Positions 18,375 to 27,154 of a stretch of 64,000 nt of DNA are shown here, piece by piece. The translations under genes were made by a program, and so were the position numbers. Each line of letters starts with the position of its first letter. The first letter of the stretch is position 1. The notes under the pieces were generated by a model. The model saw only the letters and a program-made list of their open reading frames with translations. It was not told the DNA's origin and searched no databases. Source of the DNA: JAAFIP01 sp963775085 (GTDB lineage: Bacteria; Pseudomonadota; Gammaproteobacteria; Burkholderiales; Burkholderiaceae_C); the NCBI GenBank assembly GCA_963775085.1, contig CAVZHO010000002.1, forward strand, positions 496,001 to 560,000. The letters run 5' to 3'.

Positions 18375-19511
18375 ATGAATGTACAAACCCCTCTTGCCTT
18401 GCTGGGCGGCCTCTCGCCCGAGCAGTTTATGCGCCAATATTGGCAAAAAAAGCCATTGCTGATCCGCGCTGCCGTGCCGGGCCTTTCACCTTTGGTGGCG
18501 CGTGATGCGCTGTTTGCCTTGGCCGCCAATGAAGCCGTGGAGTCGCGCCTGGTGGAGAAGAAAAAAGGGGCGTGGAAGTTTAGCCATGGCCCGATAGGCA
18601 GCGTGGGGACAGGCGAGGCTAAGGCGGTGGCGCTCCCGCCGCTTAAACGCAAAGACTGGACCCTGCTGGTGCAAGGCGTAGACCTGCACCACGTCGGCGT
18701 GCATGCATTGCTGCAGCAATTCCGCTTTGTGCCCGATGCGCGCTTGGACGACTTGATGATCTCTTACGCAAGCGTTGGCGGCGGCGTAGGCCCGCACTTT
18801 GACAGCTACGACGTGTTTTTGCTGCAAGCCTCGGGCCGCCGCCGCTGGCGCATTGGCGCGCAGAAAGATTTAAGCCTGCGCCACGATGTGCCCCTCAAAA
18901 TCCTGGCCAACTTCCAACCCACCCAAGAGTTTGACCTGGGCCCCGGCGACATGCTCTACCTGCCGCCGCGCTATGCCCACGACGGTGTGGCGCTGGACAA
19001 CGACTGCCAAACCTATTCCATCGGCTTTCGCGCCCCCAGTACCGAAGAGCTGGCGCGCGAGCTGATGCACCGGGTGGCCGATGAGATAGAAGATGAGTCG
19101 CTGTACACCGACCGTGCGCAGCTTGCGACCCCCAAGCCCGCTGAAATCCCCACCGCGCTGGCTGACTTTGCCACCCAAGCCGTCACTAAAGCGCTGGCAG
19201 ATAAAACCCTGATGCAACAAATCCTGGGCGAGTACCTCACCGAACCCAAAGACAAGGTGTGGTTCAAAGCGGGCAAAGCGCCCAAAAAATGGACGACTGT
19301 CAAGCTAGACCGCGCCAGCCGCATGATGTACGATGAAAAGCATGTCTACTTGAATGGCGACAGCTGGAAGGTGGCTGGCAAAGATGCCAAACTGCTGCGC
19401 AAGCTGGCCGATGCACGCACCCTCAGCGCTACCGAAGTAGGCGCAGCCAGCGCACAGCTACAAAGCGCTCTAGGCCAATTCATGGAGCAAGGATGGTTAC
19501 ATGCCGAGTGA
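18375..19511 (+). CDS. roxA: RoxA/YcfD-like JmjC ribosomal-protein hydroxylase
   Basis: 378 residues from ATG 18375. The N-terminal cupin/JmjC domain begins with LLGGLSPEQFMRQYWQKKPLLIRAA, a hallmark of this family. The iron facial triad is visible as HFDSYD (His...Asp) in VGPHFDSYDVFLLQ and a distal His in YLPPRYAHDGVALD. RRRWRIG is a conserved core strand. The C-terminal half holds the dimerisation and winged-helix regions. In E. coli this Fe(II)/2-oxoglutarate dioxygenase hydroxylates Arg81 of ribosomal protein L16. It overlaps the next gene by 11 bp, so they are probably co-transcribed. Confidence 0.9.
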   Translation: MNVQTPLALLGGLSPEQFMRQYWQKKPLLIRAAVPGLSPLVARDALFALAANEAVESRLVEKKKGAWKFSHGPIGSVGTGEAKAVALPPLKRKDWTLLVQGVDLHHVGVHALLQQFRFVPDARLDDLMISYASVGGGVGPHFDSYDVFLLQASGRRRWRIGAQKDLSLRHDVPLKILANFQPTQEFDLGPGDMLYLPPRYAHDGVALDNDCQTYSIGFRAPSTEELARELMHRVADEIEDESLYTDRAQLATPKPAEIPTALADFATQAVTKALADKTLMQQILGEYLTEPKDKVWFKAGKAPKKWTTVKLDRASRMMYDEKHVYLNGDSWKVAGKDAKLLRKLADARTLSATEVGAASAQLQSALGQFMEQGWLHAE

Positions 19512-20019
19512 TATATCTCCTGCCACGACGAATTCGCCAGCCCTGCTGGAGGGGCCATTTAACGGACGAACTGTTTTCCAGCAATTGGTGCGTGACGCGC
19601 TGGCCGCTGCCGCACGCGAAGGTTGGCGCGAAATCATCCTGTGCGATGCCAGCTTTGATGACTGGCCGCTGGGCGAACGCGCGGTGGTCGAGTCACTCAG
19701 CGCCTGGAGCAAAACCGGGCGCACCTTTACCCTGCTGGCCAAGCGCTACGAGGGCTTTGGCGAGCGGCTGCCGCGTTTTGTGACCTGGCGCGGCCGTTGG
19801 TCGCACATCATCAACGCGCACGCTGTGCCCAGTGCTGATGCACTGGATCTCCCCAGTGCGATCTATTCGCCCAATTGGGTCATGCACCGCATCGACCCGG
19901 TGCATTGCAAAGGCATTGCCAGCCATGATGCCCAGCGCCGTGTAGCGCTGCGTGAGGACATTGAAGCCTGGCTGCACAAAAGCAGTCCGGCGTTCGCGGC
20001 GACGACTTTGGGGCTGTAG
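19501..20019 (+). CDS. Conserved hypothetical protein downstream of roxA
   Basis: 172 residues; its ATG at 19501 lies 11 bp inside the end of the roxA-like gene, implying translational coupling. The sequence resembles the small DUF7931-like proteins that often follow this gene in Burkholderiales: REIILCDASFDDWPLGERAV, RTFTLLAKRYEGFGERLPRF, TWRGRWSHIINAH and YSPNWVMHRIDPVHCKGIAS. No signal peptide or TM helix. The ILCDASF...LLAKRY pattern recalls the phospholipase D-like superfamily but lacks an HKD motif. Function unknown. Confidence 0.7.
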   Translation: MPSDISPATTNSPALLEGPFNGRTVFQQLVRDALAAAAREGWREIILCDASFDDWPLGERAVVESLSAWSKTGRTFTLLAKRYEGFGERLPRFVTWRGRWSHIINAHAVPSADALDLPSAIYSPNWVMHRIDPVHCKGIASHDAQRRVALREDIEAWLHKSSPAFAATTLGL

Positions 20020-20173
20020 TTGATTTGCTGTTCAGTATCTGCGATGGGCTGGGTTGCTTTATAATGAATTAGGATTAAATTGTTGTAAACAGCCAGACAA
20101 CTTTTGCACGGAATGCATTTTTTTTCTGTTCATACGTTCTCTGCTATTACTGTCAGGCTATAAAATAAGTAGC

Positions 20174-22494
20174 GTGCAAAACTACCAAGTAAAGCCTTTT
20201 CAGCGTTTTGAACCTATTTTTTTGGGAATTGCGCGTTGGCACGTCTGGGCCGTTTTGCTTGCGCTGGTGTGGCTGTGCATACCCAACGCGCAGGCCGCCA
20301 CGCGCGTGTTTTCACCCCGATTTACACTCAATGCGGCGGGTGACATCACCATTGCCGCCAATTCAAGCCTGGCTTGCAGCACCGTCACCGGCGCGACTGG
20401 AGCCGCCACCTGTGCAGCGGTTCGCGCCAACAGCGCGGGCACCGACACCAACAACAACTTCACCATGATCAACATCGACGTGGATGGCAATGCCAGTACC
20501 GTCAATTCTTCCGGCGCACGGGTTAACCTGCCCGTAGGCTGGCAGTCGGTGGCATTTGCTGGCTCTGTACTGGGGCGGTGTGACCAGCAACGCAGCCACC
20601 ACCGCACTGCGCGGTGCCGTTGCCATTGCCACCCCCACCAGCGGTGGTGCTATACCAAACCGTCACCGCCAGCGTGACCAACGACACTGCGGCTGCCGGT
20701 ACCGTCACCGGTGCGTACCAGTCTTTTGTCGATGTGACCGGTTTCGTTGCCAGCTGCTGGCGGCGGTACCTATACGGTGGCAAACGTGGCTGCTACCGCA
20801 AACGCGACCAATCTGTATGCCGGCTGGAGTTTGGTGGTGGTTTTTCGGGACAGCCGCCCAGCCCACCCGTAACATGGTGGTCTATGACGGGTTCCAGGTG
20901 GTCAAACCTGCTGTTGTGACCATTTCCCTCACAGGATTTACCACCCCTCCCACTGGCACAGTGACTTCCAAGCTTGGCGTGGTGGCCTATGACGGCGACG
21001 GGGCTCGACCGAGGCCGCCGTGGTGGCCTGCTCTTTGGCACCAGCACGGCCACCTTCAGCCCGGTATCCAATACCCTCAACCCGCTGACCGATGTGTTCA
21101 ACAGCACCATATCCACCTCGGGGTGAACAACCCTGACCGCAACCCCAACTACCTCAATACCCTGGGCTACGATGCTGACATGTTTACACCCAATCCCAGT
21201 TGCCCAACGGGGCCACGACGGCGGTCGTTCGAGTCGGCTCCACACGTGGAGATGATCTATCCCGGCGTCATTACTCTGGCCACCACCATCTTCGTCCCCA
21301 ACATCAAAGACTACCTTCGTCAAGTCGGTGGTGGATATCAACGGTGGAGCGGTGGAGCCTGGTGACGTGCTGGAGTACACCGTGGTGTTTGCCAACACCG
21401 GCAACGACTCGGCGACCACCACCGTGTTGATTGACGCTATTCCCGCCAACACCACCTACGTGACGGGCAGCATGGTGCTCAGCTCGACCAATTCGGGTAT
21501 GCCTACCGGCGCACGCACGGACGCGGCGGGGGATGACGCGGCGGAGTTTGATGCTGCGGGCAACCGCATTGTGGTGCGCATTGGCCGCACGGCTACGGCG
21601 GTCTTGGGCGGCCAGCTCAACCCCGGTGACGGCCAGACGCTGAAGTTTCGTGTCACCGTCAACGCCAATACGCCCGGCGAGACCAGCATTAACAACTTTG
21701 CCAGCATCACCTATAAAGCACTTACCTTGGGCACCGCGTTTTCCGACCTCAGCGATGCAGACGCGGTGACAGCGGGTGACCAGCCCGCCACCGTCACAAC
21801 CACCTCGGCAGACTTGACTATCGTGAAGACCCATTCACCCAGTAGTTTCGCGCAAGCGGTCACCTTTCCGAACACACCCACCTTCTCCATCGTAGTGCGC
21901 AACAGCGGAACGATTGCCAGCTTTGGCACAGTCACCGTGGTGGATATTTTGCCTGCGGGCATGACGGCGCTGTCCATCAGTGGCACCGGCTGGACTTGTA
22001 CCCTGGCCACAGCCACCTGCATCCGCACCGATGCCCTGCCAGCCAGCGGCAGCTACCCCACCATCAGCCTGCAGGTCAGCCCCGGCAATGCAGGCAACTT
22101 TACCAACACGGCCACGGTAGCCTGTGCCTGTGAGGGCGCATCCAAGACGGGGAATAACATCGCGCTGGACCCCGTCAGCGTGCAGCCCGTGGCGGTCTTG
22201 TCCGTCAGCAAAACCAATGGTGTCAGCGCGGTCGTCGCTGGCGACACCACCAGCTATACCGTCACCGTCACCAATTTGGGACCGGCCGGGGCAGGCGGCG
22301 CGGTGTTTGCCGATCCGGTGGCCGCGGGGCTGAGCTGCACCTCGGTGACTTGCACTGTGACGGGTGGTGCGGCGGTCTGTCCGGCTGCCCTGACCATCGC
22401 GGCTGTACAGTCGGGCATCGCCATCAGCACCTTCCCGGCCAACTCCAGCCTGTCTTTTGTGATCAACTGCGCAGTGACCGCTACAGGGCAGTAG
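20174..22494 (+). pseudogene. Secreted DUF11-repeat surface protein, multiply frameshifted
   Basis: GTG 20174 is the best start, opening a long signal peptide (WHVWAVLLALVWLCIPNAQAA). The N-terminal half shows surface-protein pieces in shifting frames: SALYWGGVTSNAATTALRG, then QTVTASVTNDTAAAGTVTGA, NMVVYDGFQVV and LGYDADMFTPNP. At least four indels lie between about 20,560 and 21,330. From about 21,328 the frame stays open for ~388 residues with two or three DUF11 modules (VVDINGGAVEPGDVLEYTVV, LTIVKTHSP, LSVSKTNGV...TSYTVTVTNLGPAG). The protein stops abruptly after CAVTATGQ, in mid-module, so it is also truncated. Probably a cell-surface or secreted adhesin-like protein. Confidence 0.65.
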
Positions 22495-22574
22495 CAGGCA
22501 CTGGTCTCGCTGTATATATTTTGCAGATGCCTGCAACGGCGCAGAAGACGGGTAAATTCTGATACAAACGGGCG

Positions 22575-24029
22575 ATGCAAAACACCATGAGTCCGCCCCG
22601 GCGCCAAATCAAAGATCTGCCCGGGCCGCGTGCCTGGCCCTTCGTGGGCAATATGCTGCAGGTCACGCCCGCGCGGATTCACCAAGATGTGGAGCAGTTG
22701 TGCCAGCAGTACGGCAAGTTTTGCCGTGTGTATTTTGGGCGCAGGTGCGTCTTGGTGGTGGCCGACCAACAGGCCATTGCCATTATGTTGCGCGAGCGTC
22801 CCGAGACTTTTCGCAGGCCCACGCTGACCAGCCGGATATCGCAGGAGATGGGCGGCACGCCAGGGGTGTTTTTGGCCGAGGGGGTACAGTGGCGTAACCA
22901 ACGCCGCATGGTGATGGCCGGTTTTGCGCCCGGGCCTATCAAGTCGTATTTTCCGGCCATCGTGCAGGTAGCCCTGCGTCTGCAGCGCCGCTGGGCCAAC
23001 GCGGTGCAGGCAGGCAGCAGTATTGATGTGTCGGCCGACCTCAAACGCTACACCGTAGACATCATTGCGGGCCTGGCCTTTGGCTGCGAGGTCAATACCC
23101 TGGAGGCGGGCGAGGACACGATACAGCGCCACTTGGACGACATACTGCCCGCCACCATGCGCCGCAGTTTGGCGATTTTTCCCTACTGGCGTTACTTCAA
23201 GCTGCCACAAGACCGCCGCCTGGAGCGCAGCGTGGCAGGCATGCAAACCGAGGTGGCCAAGCTGATCGCCCAAGCCCGCCAGCGCATGCTGGACAGGCCC
23301 GAGCTGCGGGACAAACCGGGCAACCTGCTGGAGGCCATGATTGCCGCTGCCGACCAGCCTGGCAGCGGCGTGGACGATGACGCCGTGGCAGGCAATGTGT
23401 CTACCATGCTGTTGGCGGGCGAAGACACCACGGCCAACACCATCGCCTGGCTGATCTACCTGCTTGAACGCAACCCACAGGCTTTGCAACTGGCCACGCA
23501 GGAGGTGCAGCGCCTGGCACCCGATTGCGCCACGCTGAGCCTGGAGCAGATGGACGCTTTGGTCTATCTGGATGGCTGCATCAACGAAGCCATGCGCCTC
23601 AAACCCGTGGCACCCTTTATGCCCCTGGAGGCCGTGCATGACACTGCCGTGGGCGATGTGCAGGTGCCCCGGGGCACGGTGGTATGGGCCGTACTTCGCC
23701 ACGACACGGTGGACGCCGCTCACTTTGCCGATCCGCTGGCCTTCAAACCCGAGCGCTGGCTGGCCAGCGCCGACAGTACAGACGCATTGGACAAGCGCGC
23801 CGCCATCCCCTTTGGCTCGGGCCCGCGCACCTGCCCGGGCCGCTACCTGGCGCTACTGGAGATCAAAACCGCCATGGCCATGCTGCTGACGCACTTTGTC
23901 ATCGAATCCGTAGATACGCCCGACGGCCAAGAGGCGCAAGAACTCATGGCCTTCGTTATGTCACCCGTGGGGCTGCGCATGCGGCTGACGCGCGCGACAG
24001 TGGCTGCCCGACGCGCCCCTGTGGCCTGA
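22575..24029 (+). CDS. Cytochrome P450 (class E-like, soluble)
   Basis: 484 residues with all P450 hallmarks: Pro-rich start DLPGPRAWPFVGNML, I-helix oxygen-activation motif AGEDTTAN (residues 281-288), ExxR (Glu338-Arg341), PERW (about 402-405), and heme loop FGSGPRTCPG with proximal Cys420. The wording PRxxPFVGN and KPERW is closer to eukaryote-like bacterial P450s (CYP4/CYP102 style) than to CYP101. No N-terminal membrane anchor. A flavin-reductase-like gene starts 27 bp downstream and could serve as electron donor, though this is only inferred. Substrate unknown. Confidence 0.9.
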   Translation: MQNTMSPPRRQIKDLPGPRAWPFVGNMLQVTPARIHQDVEQLCQQYGKFCRVYFGRRCVLVVADQQAIAIMLRERPETFRRPTLTSRISQEMGGTPGVFLAEGVQWRNQRRMVMAGFAPGPIKSYFPAIVQVALRLQRRWANAVQAGSSIDVSADLKRYTVDIIAGLAFGCEVNTLEAGEDTIQRHLDDILPATMRRSLAIFPYWRYFKLPQDRRLERSVAGMQTEVAKLIAQARQRMLDRPELRDKPGNLLEAMIAAADQPGSGVDDDAVAGNVSTMLLAGEDTTANTIAWLIYLLERNPQALQLATQEVQRLAPDCATLSLEQMDALVYLDGCINEAMRLKPVAPFMPLEAVHDTAVGDVQVPRGTVVWAVLRHDTVDAAHFADPLAFKPERWLASADSTDALDKRAAIPFGSGPRTCPGRYLALLEIKTAMAMLLTHFVIESVDTPDGQEAQELMAFVMSPVGLRMRLTRATVAARRAPVA

Positions 24030-24056
24030 ACCCTATCACCTGCATCCTTCCAATCC

Positions 24057-24671
24057 ATGCCCATCCACTTTTACGAACCGCGCCTTGGCCACGGCCTGCC
24101 GCACGACCCGTTTAACGCCATCGTCGGCCCACGCCCCATCGGCTGGATCTCCACCCGCTCCGTTGCCGGGGTGAACAACCTGGCGCCCTACAGCTTTTTC
24201 AACGCTTTTAATTACACGCCGCCCATCGTCGGCTTTTGCAGCATTGGCCACAAAGACAGCGTGCGTAATGTGCAAGCGAGCGGCGAGTTTGCCTGGAACC
24301 TGGTGACCCGCCCCCTGGCCGAGGCCATGAACCAAAGCTGCGCCGCCGTGCCGCCAGATGTGAGCGAGTTTGACCTGACAGGCCTTACCCCCGTCGCCTC
24401 GCGCCTGATTGCCGCGCCGCGTGTGCAGGAGAGCCCGGTGTCGTTTGAATGCCGCGTCACGCAGATCGTGCAGTTGCAGGGCGCAGATGGTGTGCAGGTG
24501 CCCAGCTGGCTGGTGCTGGGCGAGGTGGTGGCCGTGCATATTGCGCAGCAACTGCTGGTGGAGGGCATCTATGACACGGCAGCCGCCCAGCCGGTCTTGC
24601 GCGGGGGTGGCCCGGCAGACTACTTCAGCATCGGCCCCGAGCAGTTGTTTCGCATGCACCGCCCCCGCTAA
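24057..24671 (+). CDS. Flavin reductase family (FMN-binding split-barrel) protein
   Basis: 204 residues with the flavin-reductase-like pattern: IVGPRPIGWISTRSVAGVNNLAPYS (flavin-phosphate loop), FNYTPPIVGF, DSVRNVQASGEFAWNLVT and SWLVLGEVVAVHI. Proteins of this kind bind FMN and reduce it with NAD(P)H, or act as flavin-dependent oxidoreductases. It follows the P450 gene closely on the same strand, so they may form a pair. The C-terminal GGGPADYFSI is typical of one subfamily of uncharacterised members. Confidence 0.82.
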   Translation: MPIHFYEPRLGHGLPHDPFNAIVGPRPIGWISTRSVAGVNNLAPYSFFNAFNYTPPIVGFCSIGHKDSVRNVQASGEFAWNLVTRPLAEAMNQSCAAVPPDVSEFDLTGLTPVASRLIAAPRVQESPVSFECRVTQIVQLQGADGVQVPSWLVLGEVVAVHIAQQLLVEGIYDTAAAQPVLRGGGPADYFSIGPEQLFRMHRPR

Positions 24672-24729
24672 GTGGGCGAGTGTGATAACCTAGACCCTCT
24701 TTTTTTCGCTTTCTTCCCTAGGAGCTGTT

Positions 24730-25875
24730 ATGCCCGGTTTATTGCCCACTATTGATCCCGATGGTTTGCTGGAGTTTTCGGTGGTCTACACCGACCGCGC
24801 CCTGAACCATATGTCCAAGCGCTTTCAGGGTGTGATGGTGGGTATTTCCGCCATGCTCAAGCAGGTCTATGGGGCGCACAGTGCCATCCTGGTGCCCGGC
24901 AGCGGTACCTTTGGCATGGAGTCGGTGGCGCGCCAGTTTGTCGGTGGCAAAAAAGCCATGGTGTTGCGCAACGGCTGGTTCAGCTACCGCTGGACGCAGA
25001 TTTTTGACATGGGCGCGATCCCCAGCGAGCACACGGTGCTCAAAGCGCGCCGCGTGAGCGAGCAATCTGAGGCCGCGTGGATTCCCGCTCCCATCGCCGA
25101 AGTGGTGGCCGCCATCGCCCGCGACAAGCCCGCCGCCGTGTTTGTTCCGCACGTAGAAACCGCCGCAGGCATGATGCTGCCCGACGACTATTTGCTGGCT
25201 GTGGCCAACGCCGTGCACGCCGTAGGCGGCCTGTTTGTGCTGGATTGCATAGCCTCCGGGGCCATGTGGGTTGATATGCGCGCCACCGGCGTAGACGTGC
25301 TGATCAGCGCGCCGCAAAAGGGCTGGAGCAGCTCGCCCTGCTGCGCCATGGTGATGCTCAGCGAGCGGGCCCGCAAAGCCATTGATGCCACTACCAGCAG
25401 CACCTTTGCCATGGATTTGAAGAAGTGGCTGCAGATTATGGAAACCTACGAAGGCGGTGGCCACGCCTACCACACCACCTTGCCGACCGACGCGCTCACC
25501 CGCCTGTGGGAGAACATGCAGGAGGCGCAGGCCTACGGCCTGGCCAAGGTACGCGAGGAGCAGATGGCACTGGGCCAGCAGGTGCGCCAGTTGTTCGAGT
25601 CGCATGGTTTTCGCAGTATCGCCGCTGAAGGCTTCAAAGCCCCTGGCGTGGTGGTGAGCTACACCAGCGACCCAGAGATCCAGTCCAGCAAAAAGTTTCT
25701 GGCCTTGGGCCTGCAAACCGCTGCGGGTGTGCCCTTGCAATGCGACGAGCCAGCGGACTTTCGCACCTTCCGCATTGGCCTGTTTGGCCTGGAAAAATGG
25801 CACGATGCCCAAAGCACCGTGGCGCATTTGCGCAAGGCGCTGGAGCTGGTGGCACCGATTTCCAAGGCGGCTTGA
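24730..25875 (+). CDS. Class V pyridoxal-phosphate aminotransferase (alanine-glyoxylate type)
   Basis: 381 residues, preceded by AGGAGCTGTT. Fold-type I, class V features: the phosphate-binding glycine region VPGSGTFGMESVARQF, the cofactor aspartate region GGLFVLDCIASGAMWVDM, and Lys197 in LISAPQKGWSSSP as Schiff-base lysine. The family includes alanine/serine-glyoxylate aminotransferases and phosphonate-pathway transaminases. The exact amino donor cannot be told. The gene is monocistronic-looking, with a dispersed repeat after its stop. Confidence 0.85.
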   Translation: MPGLLPTIDPDGLLEFSVVYTDRALNHMSKRFQGVMVGISAMLKQVYGAHSAILVPGSGTFGMESVARQFVGGKKAMVLRNGWFSYRWTQIFDMGAIPSEHTVLKARRVSEQSEAAWIPAPIAEVVAAIARDKPAAVFVPHVETAAGMMLPDDYLLAVANAVHAVGGLFVLDCIASGAMWVDMRATGVDVLISAPQKGWSSSPCCAMVMLSERARKAIDATTSSTFAMDLKKWLQIMETYEGGGHAYHTTLPTDALTRLWENMQEAQAYGLAKVREEQMALGQQVRQLFESHGFRSIAAEGFKAPGVVVSYTSDPEIQSSKKFLALGLQTAAGVPLQCDEPADFRTFRIGLFGLEKWHDAQSTVAHLRKALELVAPISKAA

Positions 25876-25920
25876 ACGCCCCGCGCAGTCTGTGCGGCGT
25901 GCGTGGAGGAGGCGATGGCA

Positions 25921-25976
25921 CTATAAAAAATGTAGCTGCTCATGTCCTGGCGACAAGGACTACCACCTGTTTCTAT
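25921..25976 (+). repeat. Dispersed repeat copy 4
   Basis: GTAGCTGCTCATGTCCTGG, then CGACAAGGACTACCACCTG, between the convergent aminotransferase and pyrD genes. Its right end touches the pyrD stop codon. Confidence 0.8.
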
Positions 25977-27034
25977 AGGTTTTTTAGGGCAAGGGCAGCG
26001 TCTTTCACCAGCGCCGGGCCGCTGTAGATCAAGCCGGTGTAGATTTGAACCAGATCTGCCCCGGCTTTTATTTTGCTCACCGCATCTTGCCCACTGAGCA
26101 CCCCGCCCACGCCGATGATCGGGTAGCCTTGGCCCAAGGCCTTGCGCAATTGGCGGATCACCTGGTTGCTGGCCTCCAGCACCGGCGCGCCGCTCAGGCC
26201 ACCGGCTTCCTCAGCGTGCGGCAGGCCTTTGACGGCCTCGCGGCTGATGGTGGTGTTGGTGGCAATCACGCCGTCAATCTGGTGGTGCTTGAGCGTGGCG
26301 GCAATCACCTTGACTTGGTCTTCGTCCAAGTCGGGTGCAATTTTCAAAAAAAGCGGTTTTCTTTTGCCGTGCTGGTCAGCCAACTGGGCCCGACGCGCCG
26401 CCAGTGCGCCCAGCAGGCCGTCCAGCGCCGCGTCGCTTTGCAGGGCGCGCAGGTTTTTGGTGTTGGGCGAGCTGATGTTGACGGTGATGTAGTCGGCGTA
26501 GGGGTACACGCCGTCCAGACAGGTTAGATAATCGCTGGTGGCGTTGTCGATGGGTGTCGCAGCGTTTTTGCCGATGTTGAGGCCTAAAATCATGCGCATG
26601 TCCTTGTCGCCTGGACGTAAGCAGCTATGTAATTGAGAGCGTTTCACATTCGCAATGAAGGCCTCCAGACCCTCGTTGTTAAAGCCCAGGCGGTTGATCA
26701 AGGCGTTTTTTTCAGGAATGCGGAACATGCGCGGCTTGGGGTTGCCGCTCTGCGCCAGCGGCGTGACGGTGCCGACCTCGACAAAGCCAAAGCCCATCGC
26801 GCCCAGGCCGTCAATGCAGCGGGCGTTTTTGTCCAAACCCGCAGCCAGGCCTACGCGGTTGGGAAACGCCAGGCCCGCCACCGTGACTGGGTCGCTCACC
26901 CGTGCCTGCGTGTAGGCCCAGGCCAGCGGTGTGCCCTGGGTGCGCGCCAGGCTGGCCATGGTCAGGTCGTGCGCGGCTTCGGGGTCCAGGCCAAATAAAA
27001 AGGGGCGGGCGAGGGCGTAGGGGAACAGGGACAT
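25973..27034 (-). CDS. pyrD: Dihydroorotate dehydrogenase, class 2 (quinone-linked)
   Basis: 353 residues from ATG 27034 (MSLFPYALARPFLF); a GTG three codons upstream is also open. The N-terminal helical extension marks the membrane-associated class 2 enzyme of pyrimidine synthesis, which oxidises dihydroorotate with FMN and ubiquinone. FMN/substrate blocks are GLAAGLDKNARCIDGLGAMGFGF, NRLGFNNEG, LGLNIGKN, VNISSPNT (catalytic Ser region), APDLDEDQ, ATNTTISR and GVGGVLSGQDA. Between ANVKRSQ and ILGLNIGKN there is an extra ~14-residue segment, LHSCLRPGDKDMRM, encoded by a repeat copy; standard PyrD sequences lack it. All catalytic blocks are otherwise intact, so it is probably functional. Confidence 0.92.
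   Translation of the reverse strand: MSLFPYALARPFLFGLDPEAAHDLTMASLARTQGTPLAWAYTQARVSDPVTVAGLAFPNRVGLAAGLDKNARCIDGLGAMGFGFVEVGTVTPLAQSGNPKPRMFRIPEKNALINRLGFNNEGLEAFIANVKRSQLHSCLRPGDKDMRMILGLNIGKNAATPIDNATSDYLTCLDGVYPYADYITVNISSPNTKNLRALQSDAALDGLLGALAARRAQLADQHGKRKPLFLKIAPDLDEDQVKVIAATLKHHQIDGVIATNTTISREAVKGLPHAEEAGGLSGAPVLEASNQVIRQLRKALGQGYPIIGVGGVLSGQDAVSKIKAGADLVQIYTGLIYSGPALVKDAALALKNL
26599..26629 (-). repeat. Dispersed repeat copy 5, inside pyrD
   Basis: Read on the pyrD coding strand: ATAGCTGCTTACGTCC, then AGGCGACAAGGAC. It is in frame and adds about 14 residues before the LGLNIGKN motif. Confidence 0.85.
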
Positions 27035-27051
27035 TGGATACACTCAATTAG

Positions 27052-27152
27052 TTGGGGACAGAGCAACCGCAAGCGGTTGGACTGTCCCGCAAAATTATTA
27101 GCTTAGGACAGAGCAACTGAGTACAGTTGGTCCGTCCCGCAAAATTATCAAC
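27052..27152 (+). repeat. Two tandem structured units (REP-like doublet) before rpiA
   Basis: Two units of about 51 and 50 bp (27,052-27,102 and 27,103-27,152) share GGACAGAGCAAC...GTTGG...GTCCCGCAAAATTAT. Each folds into a hairpin. The inner stem is CAACCGC/GCGGTTG in unit 1 and CAACTG/CAGTTG in unit 2, so bases change on both sides and pairing is kept. The outer stem is GGACAG with CTGTCC or CCGTCC. The rpiA ATG at 27155 sits where a third unit would begin (TTATGACA against TTAGGACA). Most likely a REP doublet; a leader RNA element is the alternative. Confidence 0.7.
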
Positions 27153-27154
27153 TT

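Noticed and set aside
22254..23723. 489-codon minus-strand open frame opposite the P450
   Set aside because: It runs antisense to an intact P450 with all motifs; composition is that of a shadow frame.
27052..27152. CRISPR-like array before rpiA
   Set aside because: Only two units, directly adjacent with no spacers and with internal stems that covary; this is a tandem structured repeat.
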